Positions 35,503-44,382 of a stretch of 53,786 nucleotides of DNA are shown here, piece by piece. Position numbers and translations under genes: made by a program. The notes below the pieces were generated by a model that worked only from the letters and a program-made list of their open reading frames with translations, had not been told where the DNA came from and did no database searches. This stretch comes from Tissierella sp032104385 (GTDB taxonomy: Bacteria > Bacillota > Clostridia > Tissierellales > Tissierellaceae). How positions within the stretch are numbered: position 1 is the first letter of the stretch; every line of letters starts with the position of its first letter. The stretch spans positions 1 to 53,786 of the forward strand of contig NZ_DAMCHJ010000016.1 in the NCBI RefSeq assembly GCF_032104385.1, written 5' to 3'.

Positions 35503-36528
35503 TTGATTAAATGGTTAGATGGTATAGGGAATGATGAAGATGTAGTGGTTAGTACAAGACTAAGAATTGCCAGAAATATGACTAATTATAAATTCCCAGA
35601 TTTTATGACTATGGACGAATCAGAGTTTGTTACAGAAGAAATCTTAAATGCTATGAAGGGTAGAGAAGATATATATAAATTTTATAGGATTAAGGATTTA
35701 TCTGAATTAGAAAAGGAAGTATTTGTTGAAGAACATCTAATAAGTCCTAATCTTGCACAAAGTACGAGTAATGGGAGCTTCCTTTTGAGAGATGATGAAA
35801 AGGCCACTATAATGATAAATGAGGAGGATCATATAAGAATACAAGTATTATTACCAGGGTTAAATATAGAAGAAGGGTGGAAAATTTCTTCGACTATAGA
35901 TGATAATTTAGAAGAAAAGATTGAATATGCCTTTCATGATAGATTTGGATATTTAACATCCTGTCCTACTAATGTAGGTACTGGGCTTAGAGCATCTGTA
36001 ATGGTTCATCTTCCAGCTTTATCTATTACAGGCCACTTAAATGCTATAATAGACGGGTTAGGGAAAATTGGTTTAACTGCGAGGGGGCTTTACGGTGAAG
36101 GCTCTAAAGCTTTAGGTCATTTATTTCAGATATCTAATCAAACTACATTAGGAGAAAAAGAAGAAGATATAATTAAAAAATTAAATAAAGTCATATACCA
36201 AATAGTTGAAAGAGAAAGAAGTACTAGGGAATTTCTTTTAGATAAGAAGAAGATTCAAATTGAAGATAAGATATTTAGGTCTTTTGGAATTTTAAGTTAT
36301 AGTAGACTTATAACATCTAAAGAGGCAATGCTTCATTTATCTAATGTTAAATTAGGTTCTGATATGGGAATAATAAAAGATATAAAACCAAAAGATATTG
36401 TGAGGCTAATGATAGATATACAACCAGCTAGTATACAGACGAATTTTCAGAGAGATATGCTACAAGATGAAAGAGATATGTATAGAGCACAAATAATAAG
36501 AAATAATTTGATTAATATGGAGGGGTAG
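35503..36528 (+). CDS. mcsB: Protein arginine kinase McsB
   Basis: Phosphorylates arginine in misfolded proteins, marking them for ClpC-ClpP degradation, and inactivates CtsR. It has the phosphagen-kinase fold. VVSTRLRIARN near residue 18-28, ATIMINEEDHIRIQ near 104, and the catalytic loop LTSCPTNVGTGLRAS near 149-163 with the conserved Cys are seen. RSTREFL near 239 completes the nucleotide site. About 341 residues. TTG 35503 lies six bases after GAGGTG; the GTG inside that ribosome binding site (35494) is rejected. The gene is tightly coupled to mcsA. Confidence 0.95.
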   Translation: MIKWLDGIGNDEDVVVSTRLRIARNMTNYKFPDFMTMDESEFVTEEILNAMKGREDIYKFYRIKDLSELEKEVFVEEHLISPNLAQSTSNGSFLLRDDEKATIMINEEDHIRIQVLLPGLNIEEGWKISSTIDDNLEEKIEYAFHDRFGYLTSCPTNVGTGLRASVMVHLPALSITGHLNAIIDGLGKIGLTARGLYGEGSKALGHLFQISNQTTLGEKEEDIIKKLNKVIYQIVERERSTREFLLDKKKIQIEDKIFRSFGILSYSRLITSKEAMLHLSNVKLGSDMGIIKDIKPKDIVRLMIDIQPASIQTNFQRDMLQDERDMYRAQIIRNNLINMEG

Positions 36529-36533
36529 TAAAT

Positions 36534-38960
36534 ATGGCTATGTTTGGAAGATTTACTGAAAAAGCACAAAAGGCAATACTCTTGTCTCAGGAAGAAGCCA
36601 AGGGTCTGAAACATAACTATGTAGGAACAGAACATTTATTATTAGGGCTAGTGTCAGAAGGAGAAGGAGTGGCTGCAAAAGCACTATTACAATCTGGTGT
36701 TACGTTGGATAAAGTTAGGGAAGAAGTTATTTCAGCCATCGGAGAAGGTCAATATGGTGCAGATATTTTAGGATTTACGCCTAGAACTAAAAGAATATTT
36801 GAGTTAGGATTTATTGAAGCAAGAAATTTAGGACATAATTATGTTGGTACAGAGCATTTGTTACTTGGATTATTAGCTGAAGGCGAAGGAGTTGCAATTG
36901 TTGTATTGAAAAAGTTAGGAGTAGATATAAATAAACTTGGAGAATTAATTCTTAGTATGGTAACAGATGTAGGACCAAAACAAGGACAAAATGTAGAAAG
37001 TAGCAGTCAAAACACTCCTAATTTAGCTAAATATAGTACTGATTTAAATAAACTAGCAGCCTCTGGAAAAATTGATCCTGTAATTGGTAGAATGAAGGAA
37101 ATAGAAAGAGTAATTCAGGTCTTAAGTAGAAGGACTAAAAATAATCCAGTATTAATTGGTGAACCAGGTGTGGGAAAAACTGCTATTGCAGAAGGTCTTG
37201 CTCAAAAGATAATTGAAGGGCAAGTACCAGAGATTATAAAGAATAAAAGAGTTGTTACATTGGATTTACCAGGAATGATAGCAGGGGCAAAATATAGGGG
37301 TGAATTTGAAGAGAGATTAAAATCTGTGATGCAGGAACTAAAAGAAGCAGGAGATGTAATACTCTTCATAGATGAATTGCATACAATAGTAGGTGCTGGA
37401 GCTGCTGAAGGTGCAATAGATGCTTCAAATATACTGAAACCAGTATTGGCCCGTGGTGAATTACAAATAGTAGGTGCAACAACTATAGATGAATATAGAA
37501 AATATATTGAAAAAGATTCTGCCTTAGAGAGAAGATTACAAACTATTATGGTAGAAGAACCTAGTGTAGAAGATACTATAAAGATATTAGAAGGTTTAAG
37601 AGATAGATATGAAGCTCATCATAGAGTAAAAATAACAGACGAAGCTATAAAAACTGCTGCAGAATTATCAAGCAGGTATATAACTGACAGGTTTTTACCT
37701 GATAAGGCTATTGATTTAATAGATGAAGCTGCTTCGATGATTAGGATAAATTCTTATGTTGCACCAGATGATTTAAAGAAATTAGAAGAAAGACTTGAGG
37801 AATTATCTCAAGAAAAAGAAGAAGCAATAAATACTCAAAACTATGAAAAAGCAGCAAAAATAAGAGATGTGGAAAGGCAAGTAAAAGAAGAACTGGAGAA
37901 TAATAAGGCAAGATGGGAACAGGAGAAGCAAACCTCAAATATGGTAGTTAATTATGAGGAAATAGCTAAAGTGGTATCTAACTGGACAGGAATACCAGTT
38001 ACAAAAATGACCACAGAAGAGTCTGAAAGATTATTAAATCTAGAGGAGATATTACATGAAAAGGTTATTGGACAAGAACAAGCAGTGAACGCTATATCTA
38101 GTGCAGTAAGAAGGTCGAGGGTTGGACTTAAAGATCCTAAAAAACCAGTTGGAAGTTTTATATTTGTAGGGCCTACAGGTGTAGGTAAAACTTATTTAGC
38201 AAAGGCTTTAGCAGAAGCTTTATTTGGTGATGAAGATGCTATGATAAGGATAGATATGTCAGAGTATATGGAGAAACATTCTGTTTCTAGGTTAGTAGGT
38301 TCTCCTCCAGGATACGTTGGATATGATGAAGGTGGACAGCTGACAGAAGCTGTAAGAAGAAAACCCTATGCAGTAGTTTTATTTGATGAAATTGAGAAGG
38401 CACATCCAGATGTATTTAATATGCTTTTGCAAATATTAGATGATGGTAGACTTACAGATTCCAAAGGAAAAACTGTTGATTTTAAAAATACAGTTATTAT
38501 AATGACTTCAAATGTTGGCGCTACATCTATTAGGAAGCAAAATGTACTAGGATTCTCTATAGGCAAAGAAGAGAATAAGGAAGAATATGAAAAGATGAAA
38601 GAAACCATAACTGAAGATTTAAAGAGAACTTTTAGACCTGAATTCTTAAATAGACTAGATGAAATTATAGTTTTTCACAGCTTAGAGGAAGAACATGTGA
38701 AGGAAATTGTAGAAATTATGATAAAAGATTTAGAGAAACGCCTTTTAAAAATTGGGGTTAAAATACAAGTGTCAAAGAATACACAATCCCATATAGCTAG
38801 CAAAGGATTTGATCCTGTATACGGAGCAAGACCCCTTGAAAGAACTATAAGAAGAATGATAGAAGATCAGCTCGCAGAAGAGATATTAAAAGGTAATGTG
38901 TCTAAGGACGATGATATAATCATCGATTATGAAAATGATAAATTAACATTTAAAAGATAG
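36534..38960 (+). CDS. clpC: ATP-dependent Clp protease ATPase subunit ClpC
   Basis: AAA+ unfoldase that feeds arginine-phosphorylated and adaptor-bound proteins to ClpP. Domain order over 808 residues: two Clp N repeats (about 3-145, with the doubled HNYVGTEHLLLGL motif); first ATPase domain with Walker A GEPGVGKT near 209 and Walker B LFIDELHTI near 282; a middle domain with a UVR motif (NTQNYEKAAKIRD near 443); second ATPase domain with Walker A GPTGVGKT near 546 and VLFDEIEKAHP near 617; C-terminal D2-small domain. The start is ATG 36534 or 36540. It starts five bases after mcsB and is under CtsR control. A hairpin follows before radA. Confidence 0.97.
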   Translation: MAMFGRFTEKAQKAILLSQEEAKGLKHNYVGTEHLLLGLVSEGEGVAAKALLQSGVTLDKVREEVISAIGEGQYGADILGFTPRTKRIFELGFIEARNLGHNYVGTEHLLLGLLAEGEGVAIVVLKKLGVDINKLGELILSMVTDVGPKQGQNVESSSQNTPNLAKYSTDLNKLAASGKIDPVIGRMKEIERVIQVLSRRTKNNPVLIGEPGVGKTAIAEGLAQKIIEGQVPEIIKNKRVVTLDLPGMIAGAKYRGEFEERLKSVMQELKEAGDVILFIDELHTIVGAGAAEGAIDASNILKPVLARGELQIVGATTIDEYRKYIEKDSALERRLQTIMVEEPSVEDTIKILEGLRDRYEAHHRVKITDEAIKTAAELSSRYITDRFLPDKAIDLIDEAASMIRINSYVAPDDLKKLEERLEELSQEKEEAINTQNYEKAAKIRDVERQVKEELENNKARWEQEKQTSNMVVNYEEIAKVVSNWTGIPVTKMTTEESERLLNLEEILHEKVIGQEQAVNAISSAVRRSRVGLKDPKKPVGSFIFVGPTGVGKTYLAKALAEALFGDEDAMIRIDMSEYMEKHSVSRLVGSPPGYVGYDEGGQLTEAVRRKPYAVVLFDEIEKAHPDVFNMLLQILDDGRLTDSKGKTVDFKNTVIIMTSNVGATSIRKQNVLGFSIGKEENKEEYEKMKETITEDLKRTFRPEFLNRLDEIIVFHSLEEEHVKEIVEIMIKDLEKRLLKIGVKIQVSKNTQSHIASKGFDPVYGARPLERTIRRMIEDQLAEEILKGNVSKDDDIIIDYENDKLTFKR

Positions 38961-38983
38961 GGAATGATTAATATATCATTCCC
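38960..38983 (+). terminator. Hairpin between clpC and radA
   Basis: GGGAATGAT 38960-38968 pairs with ATCATTCCC 38975-38983. It begins at the clpC stop codon and lacks a T-tract, so it may only lower read-through from the heat-shock operon into radA. Confidence 0.55.
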
Positions 38984-39002
38984 CAATATTCTGGGGGAAA
39001 AA

Positions 39003-40379
39003 ATGAAGAAAAAAACTATGTATATATGTGAAAATTGTGGATATCGGAGTATTGGACATTTAGGAAGATGTCCAGAATGTAATTCTTGGGGAAGTTTAAA
39101 AGAAACTATAATTGATGAAAAAAAAGGAGTTCTTAACTCTGGCAGAGGTTTAGAAAAAAGGCCTATTAGAAGATTACAAGATATAGTGGCTACCAATAGT
39201 GATAGAATAATAACAAATATAAATGAATTTAATAGAGTAATGGGAGGTGGAATAGTTAAGGATTCTATAACAATACTTTCTGCAAAACCAGGAGCTGGAA
39301 AATCCACCTTACTTTTACAGGTAGCAAATGATTTAGCTAAGATGGACTACAAGGTTCTATATGCATCAGGAGAAGAAAGTGAATCCCAGATAAAGAATAG
39401 AGCAGATAGAATTATAAATAAGATTGATTCCAATGTCTGGGTAATGTCTGATAATAGTATGGATAATGTTCTAGATAGTATAGAAGAGATTGATCCGGAT
39501 TTGATTATTATAGATAGTATTCAAACCTTTGTTCTTGGAGAATTTTCTAGCTCTAGGGCAGGTTCACCAACCCAAACTATGGAGTGCGCAAATGCTTTAG
39601 TTAAGATAGCTAAAAATCAAGACAGACCTAGAGCTGTTATTTTAATAGGACAGATGACGAAAGAAGATGAAATTGCTGGAGTGAGAGCGCTAGAGCATTT
39701 AGTTGATGCTGTACTTATTATAGAAGGTGAAAGTGGTGAAGAATTAAGAACATTGCTTACTACAAAAAATAGATATGGCTCTACAGGAGAAATGGGATTT
39801 TTTTATATAACTGATAAGGGAATGATTTCTATAGATAATCCCTCTGAATATTTTATGACAGCCAGAGAAGGAAATAGTATAATGCCAGGGTCAGCAATAA
39901 CTGTGGTTAGAGAAGGAACAAGACCGATTATTTTGGAAATAGAATCTTTAGTTTCTGAATCTTTTACGCCATATCCTTCAAGGATAGGAGAATGTTTGAA
40001 AAGAGAACAGTTAAATACTTTGGTATCCATAATAGAACAAAGGGGTGGAATAAGGTTTTATGATAAAAATGTGGTTATAAAAACTACTGGAGGAATAAAG
40101 TTAAAGGAACAAGCCTCAAACTTAGCAGTACTTATGAGCATTATATCTTCAGTAAAATATAAAGGTATATTAAATGATACTGTATTTATATCAGATGTTG
40201 GATTAACTGGAGAATTAAAAAGAGTTCCATCTTTGGAAGCAAGACTTAGAGAACTAGATAGAATGGGATTTAAAAGAGTATATGTAGCTCCTAATAGTGG
40301 AAAAGGAATAAAAACATCAAATCTTAAAATTGTAGAACTAGAAACTTTAAGAGATGTGATTAAAGATGTTTTTGATTAA
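39003..40379 (+). CDS. radA: DNA repair protein RadA (Sms)
   Basis: RecA-related helicase that processes recombination intermediates. An N-terminal C4 zinc finger (CENCGYRSIGHLGRCPEC, about residues 9-26), Walker A AKPGAGKST near 95, the RadA-specific KNRYGS motif near 255, and a C-terminal Lon-like domain (about 290-458, with DVGLTGELKRV) are visible. Length 458 residues is typical. I chose ATG 39003, which has GGGGG five bases upstream; an in-frame ATG 38964 lies in the hairpin behind clpC. In many Clostridia disA follows radA; here the next gene is on the other strand. Confidence 0.95.
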   Translation: MKKKTMYICENCGYRSIGHLGRCPECNSWGSLKETIIDEKKGVLNSGRGLEKRPIRRLQDIVATNSDRIITNINEFNRVMGGGIVKDSITILSAKPGAGKSTLLLQVANDLAKMDYKVLYASGEESESQIKNRADRIINKIDSNVWVMSDNSMDNVLDSIEEIDPDLIIIDSIQTFVLGEFSSSRAGSPTQTMECANALVKIAKNQDRPRAVILIGQMTKEDEIAGVRALEHLVDAVLIIEGESGEELRTLLTTKNRYGSTGEMGFFYITDKGMISIDNPSEYFMTAREGNSIMPGSAITVVREGTRPIILEIESLVSESFTPYPSRIGECLKREQLNTLVSIIEQRGGIRFYDKNVVIKTTGGIKLKEQASNLAVLMSIISSVKYKGILNDTVFISDVGLTGELKRVPSLEARLRELDRMGFKRVYVAPNSGKGIKTSNLKIVELETLRDVIKDVFD

Positions 40380-40388
40380 AGATATAGA

Positions 40389-40420
40389 AAAATAGGCTAG
40401 AATTAATTCTAGCCTATTTT
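40389..40420. terminator. Bidirectional terminator between radA and the minus-strand gene
   Basis: A perfect 32-base palindrome, left arm AAAATAGGCTAGAATT, ends in TTTT on both strands between converging genes. Confidence 0.9.
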
Positions 40421-40455
40421 CTATAATTTAAAGCTCAAAAATGGCACAGTCTATT

Positions 40456-40872
40456 CTATTTCAAACTAAATACACCAAGAGTTTTAATAGTATTATATTC
40501 CTTTTTTAATATTTCATCCATATTCAAATCTAAAGAATTACATAAAGCAGCTAGATAAAAGAGATAGGAGCCTATTTCTTCATTAAGAACTTCTTTACAA
40601 CCATCACAAATATTACCTTCAACATGAGTCTTAGTAGAATCTAGCATTTCTTCAAAAGTTTCTTTACTGTAGTCTTGCTTAGTTGCATTAATAGAAATGC
40701 ATCCACAAGAAGTTACAGATTTTGCAACAGCCCTATTAATTCGAGCGTTATACTCATCTAATTTTGTCATCATATCTAATATACTTTTATGCCTAATAAG
40801 AACCTTAGAAACTTGTTCTTGAAAATTTTTACATGTTGAATTCATATCTGAATTTATAATATTGTCATTCAT
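40456..40872 (-). CDS. Uncharacterised protein with MazG-like C-terminus
   Basis: Protein of 138 residues. Helices in the first half carry NARINRAVAKSVTSCGCISI, with a CGC motif, and CDGC lies near 97. The C-terminal segment EEIGSYLFYLAALCNSLDLNMDEILKKEYNTIKTLG resembles the MazG-type EExxD...Y..ALA fold helix of nucleotide pyrophosphohydrolases, though the second acidic residue is Ser. Catalysis is therefore doubtful. Similar genes occur near carD in other Clostridia, as far as I recall. ATG 40872 is preceded by GGAGTGGAG; TTG 40890 is the alternative. The gene converges with radA and diverges from carD. Confidence 0.7.
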   Translation of the reverse strand: MNDNIINSDMNSTCKNFQEQVSKVLIRHKSILDMMTKLDEYNARINRAVAKSVTSCGCISINATKQDYSKETFEEMLDSTKTHVEGNICDGCKEVLNEEIGSYLFYLAALCNSLDLNMDEILKKEYNTIKTLGVFSLK

Positions 40873-41020
40873 ATTCTCCACTCCCGTCAAAAGATTATTT
40901 GCTATAGTTCAATTATACTTATGAAGACAAGCAGTTGTCAAATATTTCTATTAATTATTCATAAAGATTTATTAGATTAATAATTACATAATGATTTTTG
41001 AAAATACAATTAAAAGGGGA

Positions 41021-41050
41021 TTGACAATTGAAATGTGTCTATGATAAAAT
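41021..41050 (+). promoter_or_regulatory. Sigma-A promoter of carD
   Basis: TTGACA 41021-41026, 18-base spacer, TAAAAT 41045-41050, with TG just upstream of the -10 box. Confidence 0.75.
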
Positions 41051-41115
41051 ATAAACTTTACAATTCCAGCATTTTAATGTATAATAAAATAGAAAGGTAG
41101 ATAGGAGGTATTCAG

Positions 41116-41622
41116 ATGTTTAATATTGGAGATAAAGTAGTATATCCTATGCATGGTGCTGGAGTTATTGAAGGCATAGAAGAGAAAGAAATTTTAGGAG
41201 AAAAAAGAAAATATTTTATTATGAGAATGCCTATTGGAGATATGAAGGTAATGGTTCCTGTAGATAATATTGAAGAAGTAGGTGTAAGAGAAATAATAAA
41301 TACATCGGATTTAGATAAAGTAATCTCAATATTGAAGGGCACCAAAACTGCCATGCCGCAAAATTGGAATAGAAGATATAGAATAAATATGGATAAGATA
41401 AAATCTGGAGATATATTTGAAATTGCAGCTGTTGTTCGGAATCTTCTAATGATGGATATGGAAAAGGGATTATCTACAGGAGAAAGAAAAATGTTAGGTT
41501 CCGCAAAGCAGATGCTGCTATCTGAAATGGTTTTAGTTGCTGATTCTGATATTGATAAAATTGAGGAATTAGTATTGGATGCAATAAAATGCGAAGAAGA
41601 AATAGAAACTAAAGAAATTTAA
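41116..41622 (+). CDS. CarD family transcriptional regulator
   Basis: RNA polymerase-binding protein that stabilises open promoter complexes and affects rRNA transcription in other bacteria. The 168-residue product opens with the RNA-polymerase interaction domain (FNIGDKVVYPMHGAGVIEGIEEKEI through VPVDNIEEVG, residues 2-58). The helical DNA-contacting domain follows, with NRRYRINMDKIKSGDIFEIAAVVRNL near 93-118 and LSTGERKMLGSAKQMLLSEM. The start is ATG 41116 after AGGAGG. It has its own promoter and probably leads into the PIN/TRAM gene 75 bases on. Confidence 0.93.
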   Translation: MFNIGDKVVYPMHGAGVIEGIEEKEILGEKRKYFIMRMPIGDMKVMVPVDNIEEVGVREIINTSDLDKVISILKGTKTAMPQNWNRRYRINMDKIKSGDIFEIAAVVRNLLMMDMEKGLSTGERKMLGSAKQMLLSEMVLVADSDIDKIEELVLDAIKCEEEIETKEI

Positions 41623-41696
41623 TTTGATAAATATGAATATAGGGTTTATTTTTATGAAAAAGTGGTAATAATTATATTAAACTAGGAGGTGAATTG

Positions 41697-42791
41697 ATGA
41701 TTGATAAAATTTTAAAAGGAGTCATTGGATTAATAGGAGCGTTGATGGGATATAGTATTTTAACTCTATTTATCAATCTAGAGATTATTCAAATGTCTAG
41801 AGGAGGATGGCTTAATTTAATAGTACATCTAGGTACTTCGATTTTATTTGGAATTATATTTTTTACTTTATCATCAAGAATAATTGAGAGAGGTAGAAGG
41901 TTAGTAAAGTTAATTGAGAATGAGTTGGAAAAATTTTCTGTATATGATATTACTATATCTTCTGTTGGACTTATTGTAGGATTACTAATAGCATTTTTAT
42001 TATCCCAGCCACTTAATAGCTCTGGTATACCATATGTTGGAGTTATAGCATCAATTATGCTTTATAGCATATTCGGATATTTAGGATTGACTATTCCCCA
42101 TAGAAAAAGGGATGACATATCTTCAACATTAGGAAATATAAGAAGAAGTCCCAAAGACAGGATGAAATCCCAAAATCGTTCATGTCCAAAGATATTAGAT
42201 ACATCTGTTATAATTGATGGTAGAATAGCTGATATTTGTAAGACTGGATTTATTGAAGGGCCTCTTATTATTCCAGAGTTTGTATTGGAAGAGTTACAAC
42301 ATATTGCAGATTCTTCAGATTCTTTAAAAAGGAATAGAGGAAGAAGAGGACTCGATATCTTGAATAAGATACAAAAAGAGTTAGATATTGAAGTGATAAT
42401 AAATGATAAAAAATTTGATGATGTTCAAGAAGTTGACTCAAAATTGCTAAAATTAACTCAGCTACTTAAAGGAAAAATAATAACTAATGATTATAACTTA
42501 AATAAAGTTGCAGAGGTGCAAGGGATATATGTATTAAATATAAATGAACTTGCTAATGCAGTAAAACCAGTAGTACTTCCAGGTGAAGAAATGTTGGTTC
42601 AGGTAGTAAGAGATGGAAAAGAATTAAATCAAGGTCTTGCATATTTAGATGATGGTACTATGATTGTTGTAGAAAGTGGAAGAAAGTTTATTGGGGAAAC
42701 TATAGACGTAGTAGTAACATCAGTTCTCCAAACATCTGCTGGAAGGATGATATTTGCTAAACCGAAATCAATGGTAGATAAAGCAGTTTAG
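41697..42791 (+). CDS. PIN/TRAM domain membrane protein (YacL-like)
   Basis: About 364 residues. Four membrane segments fill the first 135 residues. A PIN nuclease domain follows at about 160-290: ILDTSVIIDGRIADI with the first Asp residues, PEFVLEELQHIAD, and ITNDYNLNKVAEV near 262. A TRAM RNA-binding domain closes the protein (about 300-355). This is the YacL type found before ispD in many Firmicutes; it is presumed to be a membrane-tethered RNase, but its target is unknown. ATG 41697 follows AGGAGGTG; the adjacent TTG 41694 is the alternative. Confidence 0.9.
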   Translation: MIDKILKGVIGLIGALMGYSILTLFINLEIIQMSRGGWLNLIVHLGTSILFGIIFFTLSSRIIERGRRLVKLIENELEKFSVYDITISSVGLIVGLLIAFLLSQPLNSSGIPYVGVIASIMLYSIFGYLGLTIPHRKRDDISSTLGNIRRSPKDRMKSQNRSCPKILDTSVIIDGRIADICKTGFIEGPLIIPEFVLEELQHIADSSDSLKRNRGRRGLDILNKIQKELDIEVIINDKKFDDVQEVDSKLLKLTQLLKGKIITNDYNLNKVAEVQGIYVLNINELANAVKPVVLPGEEMLVQVVRDGKELNQGLAYLDDGTMIVVESGRKFIGETIDVVVTSVLQTSAGRMIFAKPKSMVDKAV

Positions 42792-42815
42792 GACCCAGAT
42801 GGGTCTTTTTTCTTT
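42792..42815 (+). terminator. Terminator after the PIN/TRAM gene
   Basis: GACCC 42792-42796 pairs with GGGTC 42801-42805, followed by a long T-tract. Confidence 0.85.
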
Positions 42816-42854
42816 TTGGACATAATAAATACTGTTTATTGTTTTAATATACTA

Positions 42855-42863
42855 TGTTATAAT
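42855..42863 (+). promoter_or_regulatory. Extended -10 promoter of ispD
   Basis: TGTTATAAT fits TGnTATAAT. It lies 20 bases before the ispD start and follows the terminator, so ispD-ispF have their own promoter. Confidence 0.6.
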
Positions 42864-42882
42864 ATTCTGAGAGGTGAATAGG

Positions 42883-43623
42883 ATGTATGAAAACTACTAT
42901 GTATCTGTTATTATTGCTGCAGCAGGAATGAGCAACAGAATGGGAAGTAAAATCAATAAACAATTTATAGCTATAGATGGAAAACCTATACTTGCTCATA
43001 CAATAGAAAAATTTGAGAGATGCAGATACATCGATGAAATAATCTTAGTAGCTAAAGAGGAAGAAATTGAGTATTGTAGAAAAGAAATCGTTAAAAGATA
43101 CAAATTTAATAAGGTGGCTAATATAATTAGGGGCGGGAAAGAACGACAAGATTCTATATATAATGGAATATTGGCCTTGAGTGAAAAAACTGATATAGTT
43201 TTAACCCATGATGGGGCAAGACCTTTTGTAAATATAGAAAATATTGAAGATGGCATAAAGGGTACCACTGCCTATGGTGCTTGTGTAATAGGAGTTCCAG
43301 TAACAGATACAATTAAAGTAGTAGGAGAAAATAAAACTATAGATAATACTCCGCAGAGGGCTTTGCTTTGGGCTGCTCAGACACCTCAATGTTTTTTAAA
43401 ACATATACTTATTAAAGGATATGAAAGAGCCATATCTAATGGATTTATTGGGACAGATGATAGTTCTATAGTTGAGAGAATAGGCTATGATGTTAAGATG
43501 ATTATGGGATCTTACGAAAATATTAAAATTACTACTCCTAAAGATATAATTCTTGCGGAATCTTTGTTTAAGGATAAGGATATAATTTTCAGAAGGAGAG
43601 AGTTTATTCTTCAAAGTAGATAA
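42883..43623 (+). CDS. ispD: 2-C-methyl-D-erythritol 4-phosphate cytidylyltransferase
   Basis: Third step of the MEP isoprenoid pathway: makes CDP-methylerythritol from CTP. The nucleotide-binding start VSVIIAAAGMSNRMGSKINKQF, GGKERQDSIYNGI near 85-97, THDGARPFV near 107, and TPQCF near 167 are typical. It has 246 residues. I chose ATG 42883, six bases after GAGGTG (42871-42876); the GTG within that ribosome binding site is rejected. It is 17 bases from ispF, which uses the pathway product two steps on. Confidence 0.95.
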   Translation: MYENYYVSVIIAAAGMSNRMGSKINKQFIAIDGKPILAHTIEKFERCRYIDEIILVAKEEEIEYCRKEIVKRYKFNKVANIIRGGKERQDSIYNGILALSEKTDIVLTHDGARPFVNIENIEDGIKGTTAYGACVIGVPVTDTIKVVGENKTIDNTPQRALLWAAQTPQCFLKHILIKGYERAISNGFIGTDDSSIVERIGYDVKMIMGSYENIKITTPKDIILAESLFKDKDIIFRRREFILQSR

Positions 43624-43640
43624 TATAGATAGGTGATAAT

Positions 43641-44111
43641 ATGAGAATAGGATTTGGTTATGATGTTCATCAACTGATAGAGGAAAGAAAATTGATTATA
43701 GGCGGAGTAGAAATTCCTTTTGAAAAAGGACTACTAGGGCATTCTGATGCAGATGTTCTTATTCATGCCATAATGGATAGCATATTAGGGGCATTGGCTT
43801 TAGGTGATATTGGAAAGCATTTTCCAGATACAGATAATAAGTATAAGGATATTTCTAGTGTTTATCTTTTATCCCAAGTATTTAAATTAATGAATGATAA
43901 AGGTTACGATATAGGTAATATTGATGCTACTATTGTTGCCCAAAAACCTAAATTAGCTCCTTATATAGAAGATATGAGGGTTAAAATTGCAGAAACCTTA
44001 CATACATCTACAGATAATATAAATATAAAAGCTACCACAACAGAATGGCTAGGTTTTGTAGGGAGAGAAGAGGGTATTTCATCATATAGTGTTTGTTTAC
44101 TTGAAAAATAA
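43641..44111 (+). CDS. ispF: 2-C-methyl-D-erythritol 2,4-cyclodiphosphate synthase
   Basis: Fifth MEP pathway enzyme, a zinc-dependent trimer that cyclises the diphosphate. The metal-binding GYDVHQL is at residues 6-12, GHSDADVLIHAIMDS at 34-48, DIGKHFPDTD near 57, and ATTTEWLGFVGREEGI near 132. It has 156 residues, as usual. ATG 43641 is preceded by AGGTG. Co-transcribed with ispD. Confidence 0.96.
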   Translation: MRIGFGYDVHQLIEERKLIIGGVEIPFEKGLLGHSDADVLIHAIMDSILGALALGDIGKHFPDTDNKYKDISSVYLLSQVFKLMNDKGYDIGNIDATIVAQKPKLAPYIEDMRVKIAETLHTSTDNINIKATTTEWLGFVGREEGISSYSVCLLEK

Positions 44112-44117
44112 AATAAT

Positions 44118-44146
44118 TGACATAATATAATACTATTAGTATAATG
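44118..44146 (+). promoter_or_regulatory. Consensus sigma-A promoter of the proS leader
   Basis: TTGACA 44118-44123, 17-base spacer, TATAAT 44141-44146: a perfect match to consensus in both boxes and spacing. It starts just after ispF and drives the T-box leader. Confidence 0.9.
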
Positions 44147-44163
44147 TGGATATATTATATAGA

Positions 44164-44382
44164 CAAAGATGGGAAATAGTAAATATTACAGGTCCTAGAG
44201 AGGAGGTCAAAGGGTGGAAGACTTCTGTCCTTCCTAATATTGAACCTATCCTTGAGTTTTTAAGCCATAAAGCTTAAACGGTTGTGCGTTATAACTATTG
44301 AGTGAACCTTTACTAGGTTTATTAGAGTGGTACCGCGGAATTCAACCTTTCGTCTCTAGAGCAAGAGATGAAAGGTTTTTTT
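44164..44382 (+). promoter_or_regulatory. Proline T-box riboswitch (leader of proS)
   Basis: A tRNA-sensing leader. Stem I closes with CAAAGAT 44164-44170 and ATCCTTG 44248-44254. The specifier loop has AGTA on the 5' side and GAA-CCT-A on the 3' side, framed above by AATATT 44182-44187 with AATATT 44236-44241. The specifier codon is CCT (44245-44247), proline, agreeing with proS downstream. The T-box core AGAGTGGTACCGCGG is at 44324-44338. The terminator stem is 44344-44357 with 44364-44377, followed by T. Uncharged tRNA-Pro would favour the antiterminator. Confidence 0.95.
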
